In this document: positions 41,928 to 51,729 of the stretch, piece after piece
Position numbering within the stretch: position 1 is the stretch's first letter
Layout of the letters: each line of letters starts with the position of its first letter
Assembly (NCBI GenBank): GCA_020636075.1
Contig: JACJYO010000001.1
Span: 186,001 to 250,000, forward strand
DNA: 64,000 nt
Reading direction: 5' to 3'
Source: Lewinellaceae bacterium
Lineage (GTDB): Bacteria > Bacteroidota > Bacteroidia > Chitinophagales > Saprospiraceae
Translations under genes and position numbers: made by a program
Notes under the pieces: generated by a model
Database searches by the model: none
Told to the model about the DNA's origin: nothing
Seen by the model: the letters and a program-made list of their open reading frames with translations, nothing else

Positions 41928-44444
41928 ATGAATGCGTTTTCACTCCATATACCCATCAGAATACTGCTGTTGGTGTCTTTCCTGATTTCAGGGATCCGGG
42001 CAAGTCTGTGGAGTCAAAATACTGGCCCACACAAAAACATTTCCACGGCACTAGACTTGCCAGTTAGCGACACGGTCAGCGGTCAGAACCTGAGTATTTA
42101 TCTTATAAGTCCGGTCCCTCAAAACGGAACAGTGAACATTCAGTTACTCCAATCCGGAGGCTCCGGTTCACCCTATGTCTATGCTGTTAAATACACGCCC
42201 GATCCCGGGTTTATTGGCGTAGACACGTTTACTTTGGAATTAAACTACCAGGGCTCGTACCCGTATTTGGTTTATCGCGGCTATCGTGTTTCTGTTTTCC
42301 GCTCATTACTTACAGTTAAGGGTGATTTTGCAGTGACGTCGGCGGGCACACCGGTCACTATCGATGTCCTTTCAAATGATTTTGGCAATAATGGTCCATT
42401 GAGCCTTAGCGCCATCCCACAAGTAAAAAACGGCACTGCCAACATTGTTGGCACGAATTCCGTTCGATTCACACCTGCGCCTGGTTTTACGGGAATCGGA
42501 TACGTCAACTACGTGGCTTGTGATTCGACAAACACTTGCCGAACCGCTCAATTGGCTGTTGGCGTAAACAACAATCAAACGCCAAGTAATGATACGTTGC
42601 GGATTGCAACTGCCAAAAATACAGGGTTGACGATGCCCTTGCGTTACATTGGCTACAGCCTGTTTCAGGCTCCTGCCAATGGCTTGGTAGCTCTGGAGAA
42701 CGACCATGTTTTCAAGTATACCCCTAATCAAAACTTCACAGGTATAGATCAGTTTGTCCTATCGACGAACTCCTATGGCCCACCCGTTCAGAAAACTGTT
42801 TTTGTGGAAGTGCTCAACACGGTTCCGCCAAATACGATGGCACTACCCGATAGAGTATATACACCTAAAGAAACACCCATCTCCTTCAATGTCCGTCAGA
42901 ATGATATCGGGAACCTTTTAGTAAAAAGCTGGGTAGTGCCTCCTAATTTCCCAGGCAGTATCAGCAATACCAATGGCAGTGGTAATGTAACATTTACCCC
43001 AAACCCCGGTTTTTCAGGCGTCGCAACCTTTTCTTACAAGATTGGAAACATGTTCGTTCCCGATCTCGAAATTGCAACAGTTGAGGTGGTAGTCGGGAAC
43101 TTACCCCCTTCCAAAGCCTCTTTTGAACTGGCTACTCCTAAAGAATCTCCGATGGTGATCAATTATGCAATCCCATTCACCGGGTTTGATTTTGATGTAA
43201 TTGATCAGCCGGATCATGGAGACCTTGATTTTTATCCCGGTTTTACCACGCAAACCATCAATGGCCAGCCTGTCTCGGGTTATAATTTGTTGATCTATTC
43301 GCCCGATACTGATTTTACAGGATCAGATCAGTTTGAAGTAAATTATTGTGTAGCCTCCAACGGGCAATGCCAGCCGGCCAAAATAACGGTAGATGTAATC
43401 AATGTTACTTCATATCCTGGCCCATATTGCGTTACTGATTGCGTATGGACCGGCGATGTGAATACCGATGGCGTGGTGAACAATAAAGACCTGCTCCCCA
43501 TGGGTTATTACATGGGCCTTAGCGGTTCTGCGCGCGCTAATGCCTCATTCGAGTGGTACGGACAGCATGCCAGCGATTGGAACAACCCTTTCCTTGGTAA
43601 TGCGGCCGATCTAAAACATGCCGATACCGATGGCAATGGCATGGTCAATTCAGATGACACCCTGGCAATCAGCTATTTTTATGGGTTGAACCACCAGCTT
43701 ACCCCCTACATTCCACCCAGTTCGAAAGGGTTACAATTTTCGCTTAAACTGTTAACTCCCAATCCTGGCATTGGCGATTTGGTTGAAGTTGAGGTGCTTC
43801 TGGGCAGCAGCAACCAGCCGGTTACCAATTTGTACGGGTATACTTTTGATGCATTTTTAAGCCCGCAATTAATTGATTCAGCCTTGCAAATCAACTATTT
43901 GCAGGGCTCATGGATGAATCAAAATGCCGCAGACATCTGGCTGTCAAAAAACCCTAGACCAGGACGTTTGGAGTCTGCATTTACCCGCACTAATGGTGTA
44001 GCCGCAAGTGGATACGGCGTTGTTGCCATCATGAGTTTCATAATCATTGATATTGTCGATGACAGCAAATTAAATGCTGCACCCTATTTCACACTTCAGG
44101 TAGACGCTCCCCAAGCCATGTGGGCTGATGGGCAAAGCACAATTGGTGATCCAATTTCACTGGACATCCCGCTGCGTTTGCACAGGAAAAATCCGGTCTC
44201 AGATAAAGACTTTTTGGTGTATCCATCGCCGGCACAAGATTTATTACAAGTCCATCTTAACGGCGATGATGTAATTGAATCGCTTGTCATTTTCGACCAG
44301 ACCGGCAAAACCGTTTATGACTCCGGGCTAGTACAATGGGAGCATGCCGAATTGAATGTCGGACATCTTCCCAACGGATTTTATAATGCTGCAGCCCGCA
44401 CGAGCAGTGGACGTGTTGTCAAAAAATTCCAGATCTTTCGCTAA
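41928..44444 (+). CDS. T9SS type A protein with Ig-like repeats, dockerin and cohesin-like modules
   Basis: The 838-residue protein has a signal peptide (MNAFSLHIPIRILLLVSFLISG). At least five Ig-like repeats follow between residues 60 and 490, each ending in a pattern such as FTPAPGFTGIGYVNY or YTPNQNFTGIDQFVL. Residues about 505-590 form a type I dockerin-like segment with two calcium loops, DVNTDGVVNNKDLL and DTDGNGMVNSDD. Residues about 605-745 resemble a cohesin module. The last 75 residues (FLVYPSPAQDLLQVHL, then LPNGFYNAAARTSSGRVVKKF) are a type A sorting domain. It is predicted to be a secreted or surface structural or adhesion protein. Confidence 0.85.
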   Translation: MNAFSLHIPIRILLLVSFLISGIRASLWSQNTGPHKNISTALDLPVSDTVSGQNLSIYLISPVPQNGTVNIQLLQSGGSGSPYVYAVKYTPDPGFIGVDTFTLELNYQGSYPYLVYRGYRVSVFRSLLTVKGDFAVTSAGTPVTIDVLSNDFGNNGPLSLSAIPQVKNGTANIVGTNSVRFTPAPGFTGIGYVNYVACDSTNTCRTAQLAVGVNNNQTPSNDTLRIATAKNTGLTMPLRYIGYSLFQAPANGLVALENDHVFKYTPNQNFTGIDQFVLSTNSYGPPVQKTVFVEVLNTVPPNTMALPDRVYTPKETPISFNVRQNDIGNLLVKSWVVPPNFPGSISNTNGSGNVTFTPNPGFSGVATFSYKIGNMFVPDLEIATVEVVVGNLPPSKASFELATPKESPMVINYAIPFTGFDFDVIDQPDHGDLDFYPGFTTQTINGQPVSGYNLLIYSPDTDFTGSDQFEVNYCVASNGQCQPAKITVDVINVTSYPGPYCVTDCVWTGDVNTDGVVNNKDLLPMGYYMGLSGSARANASFEWYGQHASDWNNPFLGNAADLKHADTDGNGMVNSDDTLAISYFYGLNHQLTPYIPPSSKGLQFSLKLLTPNPGIGDLVEVEVLLGSSNQPVTNLYGYTFDAFLSPQLIDSALQINYLQGSWMNQNAADIWLSKNPRPGRLESAFTRTNGVAASGYGVVAIMSFIIIDIVDDSKLNAAPYFTLQVDAPQAMWADGQSTIGDPISLDIPLRLHRKNPVSDKDFLVYPSPAQDLLQVHLNGDDVIESLVIFDQTGKTVYDSGLVQWEHAELNVGHLPNGFYNAAARTSSGRVVKKFQIFR

Positions 44445-44484
44445 CAAGGCGATACTTGGCAAAAGACATTTATGGCTTAAATGA

Positions 44485-44519
44485 AAAAACCCGTTTCCTG
44501 AATGCAGGAGCGGGTTTTT
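44485..44519. terminator. terminator between the T9SS gene and cytochrome oxidase subunit III gene
   Basis: AAAAACCCG (44485-44493) pairs with CGGGTTTTT (44511-44519), and an inner TCCTG/CAGGA stem adds stability. The A and T flanks suit both directions. Confidence 0.8.
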
Positions 44520-44547
44520 CGCAAAATGTACGCTGTTTATTCCCTTT

Positions 44548-45159
44548 TCAAATTAAATAATTAATACCTAAAAAAGCCACTAAAAACAGCCAGAGAATAT
44601 CCAAAAAGTGCCAGTAAATCGTGAGCAAACGCAGTTTTAAACGTTTTTCCGGATCAGAAAAGTAGATCAATACGGTTACCGGGTCAACCATGCGTTTGCG
44701 GGCCGTATAGTAAAACCCCACCAGAAACGGCAACCCTGCCAACACGTGCGCCAAGTGTGTGATTGAAAGTACATAAAGGAACCCTGCCGTCGTCGATGCG
44801 TTCATACCAATGTTATTCATTTTGAACAACCAGGCCCAGGCAACACCTTGCATGAGCGTAAAAAAGACAGATAAAATGATGGTATAACGCAGGTTAAACT
44901 GGTAGCCTTCAGTGTTATCCTCAAGATAGCAGTCTTTTGCCCGGATCATCGTATAACTACTGCCCAATAAAATCAAGGTGTTGAATAAAAAGAGCCAGGG
45001 CAACTGGACCGGAGGCACCTGCATGGTTACGCGGATATAGGTATAACTAATTGTTAGTGCCAGGAAAAGCAAAGACAACCCGAAGAGTAACAACATCAAC
45101 ATGATGTTATACGGATGAAATACCAGGTTGTCCTGCGAATTGGGTGGTTGTACATTCAT
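44548..45159 (-). CDS. haem-copper oxidase subunit III (cytochrome c oxidase)
   Basis: The 203-residue protein has five membrane helices and the family landmarks of subunit III, ITHLAHVLAGLPFLVGFYYTA in the penultimate region and YWHFLDILWLFLV near the C-terminus. Subunit III stabilises the aa3-type or quinol oxidase core in the inner membrane. The catalytic subunits are not adjacent, so this is a stand-alone copy. A sister subunit III gene may be in the main oxidase operon elsewhere. Confidence 0.85.
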   Translation of the reverse strand: MNVQPPNSQDNLVFHPYNIMLMLLLFGLSLLFLALTISYTYIRVTMQVPPVQLPWLFLFNTLILLGSSYTMIRAKDCYLEDNTEGYQFNLRYTIILSVFFTLMQGVAWAWLFKMNNIGMNASTTAGFLYVLSITHLAHVLAGLPFLVGFYYTARKRMVDPVTVLIYFSDPEKRLKLRLLTIYWHFLDILWLFLVAFLGINYLI

Positions 45160-45292
45160 ATTTCTAATCTATGCTACAATTTGCCGAAAGAACAGTCTTG
45201 TTCATTGCGCTGGTCAATAAGTGTTTTTGAAACAACGAGATACGTCAATAGTTCTCTTCCTAAATAAGCCCCACCGATCATAAAAGAGGCGC

Positions 45293-45300
45293 TATTTTTG
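45293..45300 (+). promoter_or_regulatory. -7 promoter element TATTTTTG
   Basis: TATTTTTG fits TAnnTTTG, 31 bases upstream of the BNR-repeat gene. Confidence 0.4.
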
Positions 45301-45331
45301 CAGCACGTCTGTTTAATCTGAAACCGATTCC

Positions 45332-48300
45332 ATGATACATACCATTCGACTTGCCCTTTTTCTGTCGCTCGCCAGCGCCTGGGTTTCCTGCCACCACCGC
45401 GATATGGAGCACTCTGATAAACTGCAACAGAAGGCAGAACCCTATGACCAATTTTCTTTTCAGCGTTCCTACCCCGATCGTGATTTTGACTGGAAAGGCT
45501 GGCGCAAACGTATGGCATCCTTGCGATTAAATTTCACAAAATCGCTTTCCGAAAATTCATGGGCAGAAAATGGCGCCAACCCCAATTGGACGTTGCAGGG
45601 CCCGGGAAATGTCGCCGGTCGCATCAATACCCTGGCGATCCATCCGGAAGACGAAAATATTGTTTTGGCCGGTTTCTCCGCTGGCGGAATATTCAAAACG
45701 ACCGATGGCGGGCTTACCTGGAAACCCGTTTTTGACAATCATTTAGAGCTTTCCATCGGGCACATCAGTTATGACCCAAACAATCCCAATATTGTTTATG
45801 CCGGCACCGGTGACCCGAATATGCCCGCCATTGTATTCAACGGGAATGGTGTTTACAAAAGCACCGATGGAGGTGAAAGCTGGACCTATCTGGGGCTTTC
45901 TCAAGAAGGTATTATCTCTAAGGTATTTGCTGATCCAAGTAATTCGAACACGCTCTTTGCCTCCGTTATGGGCAACCCTTACGTCCGCGACTCCAAACGG
46001 GGAGTCTATAAAAGCACTGATGGCGGGCAAACCTGGCAAAATGTATTGTTTGTCAGTGAGCAGGCCGGCGCCAGTGATCTTGTTATCAATCCAGCTAATC
46101 CGCAAATCCTGTATGCTTCATTCTGGGACCGCATCCGGAACAATCAGGAGTCCATAATCTATGGAACACATTCCAAGATTTTCAAATCCAGCGATGGCGG
46201 CGCTACCTGGAACCAGCTCGGTGGCGGCTTGCCTTCTGGGGTACTGGGGCGTACCGGCCTTGCCATTTCGCCACAAAATCCGGATAAGATTTATGCCGTA
46301 TTTATGGATTCACTTTCCACCCCTGAGGGCCTGTACAAGACCACGGATGGCGGTCTCAATTGGATTTCCCTAAACGTACTGGCATTGAAAGATGCTTGTG
46401 GTGATTTTGGCTGGTATTTTGGAAAAATCCGGGTCAACCCGGTAAATGATGAGGAGGTTTATTTTCTAGGGATCATTTTATGGCGAAAAGATGCCGGTAG
46501 CACGCAGTGGCAACCTTCCGCAAATTCGCATGCCGATTGCCACGACCTCCAGTTCGCCTCAACCGGCAAACGCTACCTCGCTACAGACGGCGGTATTTAC
46601 CGAAACACGCCAGGTCAAATGCAGTGGTTTAAGAGCAACAACCTGCCAACCACCCAGTTTTACCATACCAGCTATAACCCGCATGAGCCAGACACGTATT
46701 ATGCAGGCGCTCAAGACAATGGCATTCAAAAAGGGAACGGTTCAATTTACAACGGTTGGTCTTCATTGTTTTCCGCCGATGGATTTCGCTGTGCCTTTCA
46801 CCCTGCCGATCCGAATATTTTTTGGGTGGAAACCCAAAACGGGAACATCCATAAAACCACCGATGGGGGGCAAACCTGGCAGTTTGGCCAAAACTGCCTC
46901 GGGACGCCCGACCGGTGCAATTGGGATACCCCGTATTTTATCAGTCAACATTCTACCAGTCGGCTATTTGCCGGAACCTACCGGGTTTATTTTTCTGATA
47001 ATGGCAGTGGGTGGGGTGCGATCTCCGGCGACCTGACGGACGGCATTGTATTTGGCGCGCGCTTTCACAATATCTCCTGCCTGGCCGAATCTCCGGTTCT
47101 TGCTGAAAAACTGCTCGCCGGCACCTCTGATGGCAATGTTTGGCGTCGCGAGCCAACCAGTAACTGGGTAAATATTTCAGCCGGCCTGCCCGATCGGTAC
47201 GTCACCTCCGTAACCGCCTCCCCCACCCTGGCCAACCGGATATTTGTGACAAATTCCGGCTTTCGCGACAATGAATACATCCCGCATATACATCGCTCCG
47301 ACGACAATGGCCAAAGCTGGACTGACATTGGCACTGGCCTTCCCAATGTGCCGGTAAACGATCTGTTCGTCATGCCTGGACATGCGGATAGCGTGCTGTT
47401 CGCCGGCACCGATGCCGGGGTATACTTTAGCCTGAACAGCGGCCAGCAATGGCAACGTTTAGGGACCAACCTGCCCTTTGTTCCGGTATTCGACCTGGAA
47501 CGCAACCCTGTACGCAATGAATTACTTGCGGCTACCTACGCCCGCGGCTTGTGGACCTTTCCGCTCGACTCCATTTTCAGCCTTCAGGCGCCACCGTCCG
47601 TTGTCGTCAGCGGAACAATAAAAACGGAAGGCGGGGAGGGAATTGAGCAGGTTTTGATTTGCGATCAGCCTTTTCAAGAAACCGGAACAACCGGAGCCTT
47701 CGAGATTCTTTCCGATGCGGATTGCCTTGCTTCCGGGTTGTATCCGATGCGAAATAACGATCCGCTTAATGGTGTCAGCACCTTCGATTTAGTGTTGATT
47801 AACCGGCATATTTTGGGTATTGAGGCATTGAACTCACCGTATAAAATCATTGCAGCCGATGCCAACAACTCACGCTCGGTGAGCACTTTTGATATTGTCA
47901 CCCTGCGCAAACTAATTCTCGGGATTGATACGGTATTGACAAATGTTGATTCATGGCGGTTTATCCCGGACAACTACAATTTCCCCGACCCGCTAAATCC
48001 ATTTGGAAGTGTTTTCCCGGAGGGAATAAATTTGAATCCGGCCGATCCTCCGCAACTGATCAACTTTACCGGGTTGAAGGTCGGCGATGTCAATGGAAAC
48101 GCCGCTCCCAACCTGGTCAGTCCGCCTCAGGATCGCACTACCGATGTTTACGCTGTATTCGTTAATGACTTGGATTTTGAAACAAATGAAAATCTCGCAG
48201 TGCCATTTCTTCTGGATTTAAAGCAAATGGCGGGCATCCAGTTTACCGTGCAATACGACCCTGACAAACTCATTTTTGAGGCTGTAGAGCCTGTTTTGAA

Positions 48301-48826
48301 AGGCATTACAATTGAAAACTTTGGACTCAAACCGGGTGGGCGAGCCTGCTTCACAACGTGTTTTGAGCAATCTGAAGAGTCAGCAAACCAAAGCAGCAAT
48401 GTTTATTCTGGTGCACTGCAAATCGTGTTTCAGGCAAAGTTTCGAAGCAAGGCGTCCGGGACGTTGCAAAGTAGTATCCGAATCAGCAATACCCCGACGC
48501 CAGCCAAGGCTTTCCGCCAGAATAGCACTCTAATGGAACCTGTATTACAATGGAAGACGAGCGGAGAAACTAATCTGGCAACCTGGCAGGTATTTCCCAA
48601 TCCTGTGGGCCCCGAAGGTGTTTGGTTCGAATGGAACGGCGCACCAATTGGCGATGGAACGCTTCGAATTTTTAATGCCTCCGGAAAACTGATTTTGACA
48701 AAAAAACTGAGCGAAAACAAAGTAAAGATTCAAACAGCTCAACTTGCAGGCAACGGCATGTATTGGTATGAAATCCGACAGGGAACTGCGCGCTGGACTG
48801 GCAAGCTGGCCGTTATCGATGGCTAA
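45332..48826 (+). CDS. T9SS type A protein with sortilin/BNR-like propeller, dockerin-like and cohesin-like modules
   Basis: The 1164-residue protein begins with a signal peptide ending near a cysteine (SLASAWVSC). Residues about 95-730 contain at least eight Asp-box motifs of the form S/T-x-D-x-G-x-x-W (for example STDGGESW, STDGGQTW, SSDGGATW, SDDNGQSW), as in VPS10/sortilin and BNR-repeat beta-propellers. Residues about 810-870 resemble a dockerin (STFDLVLINRHILGI, then STFDIVTLRKLILGI), residues about 935-1060 a cohesin-like module, and residues about 1085-1164 a type A sorting domain. It is probably a surface glycan- or peptide-binding protein or hydrolase. Its stop overlaps that of the converging oxidase gene. 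Confidence 0.85.
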   Translation: MIHTIRLALFLSLASAWVSCHHRDMEHSDKLQQKAEPYDQFSFQRSYPDRDFDWKGWRKRMASLRLNFTKSLSENSWAENGANPNWTLQGPGNVAGRINTLAIHPEDENIVLAGFSAGGIFKTTDGGLTWKPVFDNHLELSIGHISYDPNNPNIVYAGTGDPNMPAIVFNGNGVYKSTDGGESWTYLGLSQEGIISKVFADPSNSNTLFASVMGNPYVRDSKRGVYKSTDGGQTWQNVLFVSEQAGASDLVINPANPQILYASFWDRIRNNQESIIYGTHSKIFKSSDGGATWNQLGGGLPSGVLGRTGLAISPQNPDKIYAVFMDSLSTPEGLYKTTDGGLNWISLNVLALKDACGDFGWYFGKIRVNPVNDEEVYFLGIILWRKDAGSTQWQPSANSHADCHDLQFASTGKRYLATDGGIYRNTPGQMQWFKSNNLPTTQFYHTSYNPHEPDTYYAGAQDNGIQKGNGSIYNGWSSLFSADGFRCAFHPADPNIFWVETQNGNIHKTTDGGQTWQFGQNCLGTPDRCNWDTPYFISQHSTSRLFAGTYRVYFSDNGSGWGAISGDLTDGIVFGARFHNISCLAESPVLAEKLLAGTSDGNVWRREPTSNWVNISAGLPDRYVTSVTASPTLANRIFVTNSGFRDNEYIPHIHRSDDNGQSWTDIGTGLPNVPVNDLFVMPGHADSVLFAGTDAGVYFSLNSGQQWQRLGTNLPFVPVFDLERNPVRNELLAATYARGLWTFPLDSIFSLQAPPSVVVSGTIKTEGGEGIEQVLICDQPFQETGTTGAFEILSDADCLASGLYPMRNNDPLNGVSTFDLVLINRHILGIEALNSPYKIIAADANNSRSVSTFDIVTLRKLILGIDTVLTNVDSWRFIPDNYNFPDPLNPFGSVFPEGINLNPADPPQLINFTGLKVGDVNGNAAPNLVSPPQDRTTDVYAVFVNDLDFETNENLAVPFLLDLKQMAGIQFTVQYDPDKLIFEAVEPVLKGITIENFGLKPGGRACFTTCFEQSEESANQSSNVYSGALQIVFQAKFRSKASGTLQSSIRISNTPTPAKAFRQNSTLMEPVLQWKTSGETNLATWQVFPNPVGPEGVWFEWNGAPIGDGTLRIFNASGKLILTKKLSENKVKIQTAQLAGNGMYWYEIRQGTARWTGKLAVIDG

Positions 48827-50091
48827 TAGGTATTAATTAGCGTAGCAGTTTTGATTTCGTCTACACTTTTACAACCTGCCAGGCCCATTGTAAGCTCCAG
48901 GTCGGCCATCCAGTTGTTGAGCAATTCGGCTACTCCGGCTGCCCCGTTTAATGCCAGGGCATAGCAGTAGGGTCTGCCTATACCTACCGCAGTTGCTCCA
49001 AGCGCCAAGGCCTTAAAGGCATCTGCTCCGCCGCGAAACCCACTGTCAATTAATACCGGAACTTTATTACGCACAACCTCCACTATCCCGGGAAGGGCCT
49101 CAAGCGCGCTAATTGCGCCATCGACCTGGCGCCCACCGTGATTCGAAATATAAATTCCGTCCACGCCATAGTCGAGTGCTTTTCGGGCGTCATCGGGGTG
49201 CAATATTCCTTTGAGAATAATCGGCAAATCGGTATGCTGCCGAAGAAAATGTAAATCTTTCCAGGTGATATTGGGTCTGGAATAAATTCGGATGAAAGTA
49301 CGCACTGCGTTTATGCCGGCATTGCTTCGCAGGTTTTTCCAAAATGAGCCTGGAAATCTTCGGGTTGCACCAATTAAAGTTCGAATACTTTCCCAGGAAA
49401 TCGTCGTTGGGGCTCCCGTGCCCGGATCAGGCTCCTCCATGATTTGCCGGAAGACCGGGTCGGAAGTATATTGTGCAATACCCATCCCGGATAAAAACGG
49501 GAGGGAGGCCAGGTCTAAATCACGGGGCCGCCATCCCAGCATGGTTGTATCCAGCGTAACGACGATTCCAGAGCAACCTGCCGCTTTGGCGCGTTGTAAA
49601 AAACTGACCACCAATTCATCTGACTTGCTCCAATAAAGTTGAAAAAAACGCGGGCTATTCCCCATCGCCGCAGCACATATCTCCATGGGAACAGAAGCCT
49701 GGTTGGAAAACAGATAAGGAATACCCATTGCGCCTGCTGCCTGTGCCACCGCACGATCTGCCTCAGGGTGTACCATCTCGAGTACTCCGATAGGCGCCAG
49801 AAAAAACGGCACGGGCAATTCGAGGCCAAAAAGTTGCGTCCCTAACGTCCGGCTTTCAACATCGCGCAACATCCTTGGAACGATTCGCCAACGTGCAAAT
49901 TCGGTTCGATTGGCCTGCATGGTATCCTCCTGACCCGCGCCCCCTGCAACATAAGCCCAGGCTTTCGGATGCATTTGCTGTTGAGCGCGTTTTTCCAAAT
50001 CTTCAAAATCGAAAGGCAACTTTTGAAGCGTTCCGGAGGCACCTTGAAGATAAACACTGCGCTGGCGATCGAGTGCGTTAATTAATTGCAT
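48823..50091 (-). CDS. FMN-dependent alpha-hydroxyacid oxidase (lactate 2-monooxygenase-like)
   Basis: The 422-residue protein has the (beta-alpha)8-barrel of the L-lactate dehydrogenase, glycolate oxidase and lactate 2-monooxygenase family. Seen are the start region AYVAGGAGQEDTM, the FMN segment FLAPIGVLEMVHPEADRA, FQLYWSKSDE, VVTLDTTMLGWRPRDL, the catalytic base histidine in YISNHGGRQVDG and the FMN phosphate-binding DSGFRGGADAFKALALGA. The sequence is closest in style to lactate 2-monooxygenase. L-lactate or another short alpha-hydroxy acid is the expected substrate. The stop codons of this gene and the converging T9SS gene overlap. Confidence 0.85.
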   Translation of the reverse strand: MQLINALDRQRSVYLQGASGTLQKLPFDFEDLEKRAQQQMHPKAWAYVAGGAGQEDTMQANRTEFARWRIVPRMLRDVESRTLGTQLFGLELPVPFFLAPIGVLEMVHPEADRAVAQAAGAMGIPYLFSNQASVPMEICAAAMGNSPRFFQLYWSKSDELVVSFLQRAKAAGCSGIVVTLDTTMLGWRPRDLDLASLPFLSGMGIAQYTSDPVFRQIMEEPDPGTGAPTTISWESIRTLIGATRRFPGSFWKNLRSNAGINAVRTFIRIYSRPNITWKDLHFLRQHTDLPIILKGILHPDDARKALDYGVDGIYISNHGGRQVDGAISALEALPGIVEVVRNKVPVLIDSGFRGGADAFKALALGATAVGIGRPYCYALALNGAAGVAELLNNWMADLELTMGLAGCKSVDEIKTATLINTY

Positions 50092-50197
50092 GGATTTTCA
50101 AGAAATCAGGTTTTAAAACGTTTTTATGAAAACGAATGGCATTGTTTGGAGTAATGTTAAGCCAAATATCTGTAAATCAAGGAAATCAGCAGCTATC

Positions 50198-50229
50198 TTG
50201 CAAAACACTACTGTGCGTGCTTACCTTTG
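50198..50229 (+). promoter_or_regulatory. promoter of rlpA
   Basis: TTG at 50198-50200 and TACCTTTG at 50222-50229 are separated by 21 bases, close to the Bacteroidota optimum. The start lies 32 bases downstream. Confidence 0.6.
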
Positions 50230-50261
50230 TTACCAACTCTTAACATAAAAACTACAATATT

Positions 50262-51161
50262 ATGCGCCGAACCGTAATCCTATTAGTCGGTATTTTTGCC
50301 TTTACTACTGCAAATTATGCCGAAGCACATGCCCAAAGCGCTCAGGAGGAATTTGGCAAATGCGGCTATTATGCCGATGCCCTTCAAGGTCGTAAAACGG
50401 CCAGCGGAGAAAAGTACGACAAGAATTTATTCACCTGTGCACACAAAACGCTTCCATTTGGCACAATGTTAAAGATTACCCGTATTGATAATGGGAAATC
50501 CGTAACTGTCCGGGTTAATGACCGTGGGCCGTTCATCGAAGGATATGTGACGGATGTTTCACGGAAAGCTGCCGAGGCTATTGGATTGGTGCGCGACGGT
50601 GTAACAAAAGTGAAAATCGAAAATATTGGTACATCCACAACAACCAAATCGATAGCCGGCACTGTAACTCCAGCAACATATTCAACACCAACGCTACCGC
50701 AAGATCTTGAACCGGCCCAAACGGCTACTACAACACGAGCGGCTTCCGTTTCGGCGGCTAAAGCCCAGTTGGTAAAGCCCAAGGCGGTAGCCGCTCCAGC
50801 CACTGGAGTCAGCCCGGCTACCTATAGTGCTCCTTCTGTTACAAAACCGACCATAGCTGCAGACCAGGATGCCACGGCAAAGGTTTCGGAAGTGTATCAG
50901 GTTGAACTTAAACAGGTTCAAGGCAAAGGCTATGGCCTGCAGTTGGCCGTCTTAGGCACAACGGAAAACTTGTTTCAAAATATAGCCAGCTTGCAGGCTA
51001 ACTGGCCCGGGAAAGTAATTGTGAACCATGAGGATAGTTCAGGCAAAGAGGTCTTTAAGCTAATTCTGGGGCCATACAGTAGCCGAAACGAGGCAACTGC
51101 TCAACAAAAAAAGGCTGCAACCAAAGGTTATAAGAAATCTTTTGTTGTAGAATTCGAATAG
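50262..51161 (+). CDS. rlpA: RlpA-family septal ring lytic transglycosylase with SPOR domain
   Basis: The 299-residue protein has a signal peptide (MRRTVILLVGIFAFTTANYAEA) and a double-psi beta-barrel of the RlpA type at about residues 33-125. The barrel contains GKCGYYADALQGRKTASGE, CAHKTLPFGTMLKI and VRVNDRGPFIEGYVTDVSRKAAEAIGL. A linker rich in Ala, Thr and Pro follows, then a C-terminal SPOR-like domain at about residues 225-299 (YGLQLAVLGTTENL). RlpA cuts denuded peptidoglycan strands at division sites, and SPOR domains bind such strands. A terminator follows. Confidence 0.88.
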   Translation: MRRTVILLVGIFAFTTANYAEAHAQSAQEEFGKCGYYADALQGRKTASGEKYDKNLFTCAHKTLPFGTMLKITRIDNGKSVTVRVNDRGPFIEGYVTDVSRKAAEAIGLVRDGVTKVKIENIGTSTTTKSIAGTVTPATYSTPTLPQDLEPAQTATTTRAASVSAAKAQLVKPKAVAAPATGVSPATYSAPSVTKPTIAADQDATAKVSEVYQVELKQVQGKGYGLQLAVLGTTENLFQNIASLQANWPGKVIVNHEDSSGKEVFKLILGPYSSRNEATAQQKKAATKGYKKSFVVEFE

Positions 51162-51187
51162 CTAATACCATTGCTTATTTCTTAAAA

Positions 51188-51226
51188 TAAAACGCCGGTT
51201 GGAGTTCAATTCCGACCGGCGTTTTA
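51188..51226. terminator. bidirectional terminator between rlpA and the IscA-type gene
   Basis: AAAACGCCGGT (51189-51199) pairs with ACCGGCGTTTT (51215-51225); the outer T-A pair extends it. A and T runs lie on both sides. Confidence 0.85.
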
Positions 51227-51244
51227 TCGTAAGAAAAGGACAGA

Positions 51245-51601
51245 CTATGCAGAGAACGAAGTACCACAGCCACAAGTAGAGCTGGCATTGGGGTTGTTAA
51301 ATGTAAAGCCCCGGTTATCCAAGCCGTTTACAAAGTCTATCTCCATGCCGATTAGGTAAATTGCATGTGCCTTATTTATAATAAGTTGCATACCTTTTAA
51401 CTCATATAGATCATCATTATCCTGTGGTGTATCAAACCCCAAAACATACGTAAATCCCGAACAGCCTCCTCCTTTAACACCAACGCGCAAGCCGTATTCA
51501 GCCGGAATGTTTTCTTGCTGGCGAATTTGATTTAACTGATCCAATGCGCCAGCAGTCAATTGGATTGGCGTGGTTGCTATTTTTTCAAGTACGGATTCCA
51601 T
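51245..51601 (-). CDS. iron-sulfur cluster assembly accessory protein (HesB/IscA family)
   Basis: The 118-residue protein has the three conserved cysteines of A-type carriers, Cys47 in VKGGGCSGF and Cys110 and Cys112 in STCGCGTSFSA. These hold an iron or Fe-S cluster for transfer to client proteins. The rest of the core (LRVGVKGG, GLDNRGFTFNNPNA) also fits. Whether it corresponds to IscA, SufA or ErpA cannot be decided from sequence alone. The isc or suf genes are not in the window. Confidence 0.92.
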   Translation of the reverse strand: MESVLEKIATTPIQLTAGALDQLNQIRQQENIPAEYGLRVGVKGGGCSGFTYVLGFDTPQDNDDLYELKGMQLIINKAHAIYLIGMEIDFVNGLDNRGFTFNNPNASSTCGCGTSFSA

Positions 51602-51681
51602 AAAAACAAACTGTTCAATTACGGTGCAAAAATACGCTAATTAAACGATAACAGGGTCAAATATGTTTAGAACAAGGTGAT

Positions 51682-51689
51682 TACCTTTG
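51682..51689 (+). promoter_or_regulatory. -7 promoter element TACCTTTG
   Basis: TACCTTTG fits TAnnTTTG, 40 bases upstream of the small membrane protein gene. Confidence 0.45.
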
Positions 51690-51729
51690 CCGCCACTTAT
51701 TAAAATTCTCGCATTACTTAGTTTTACCT

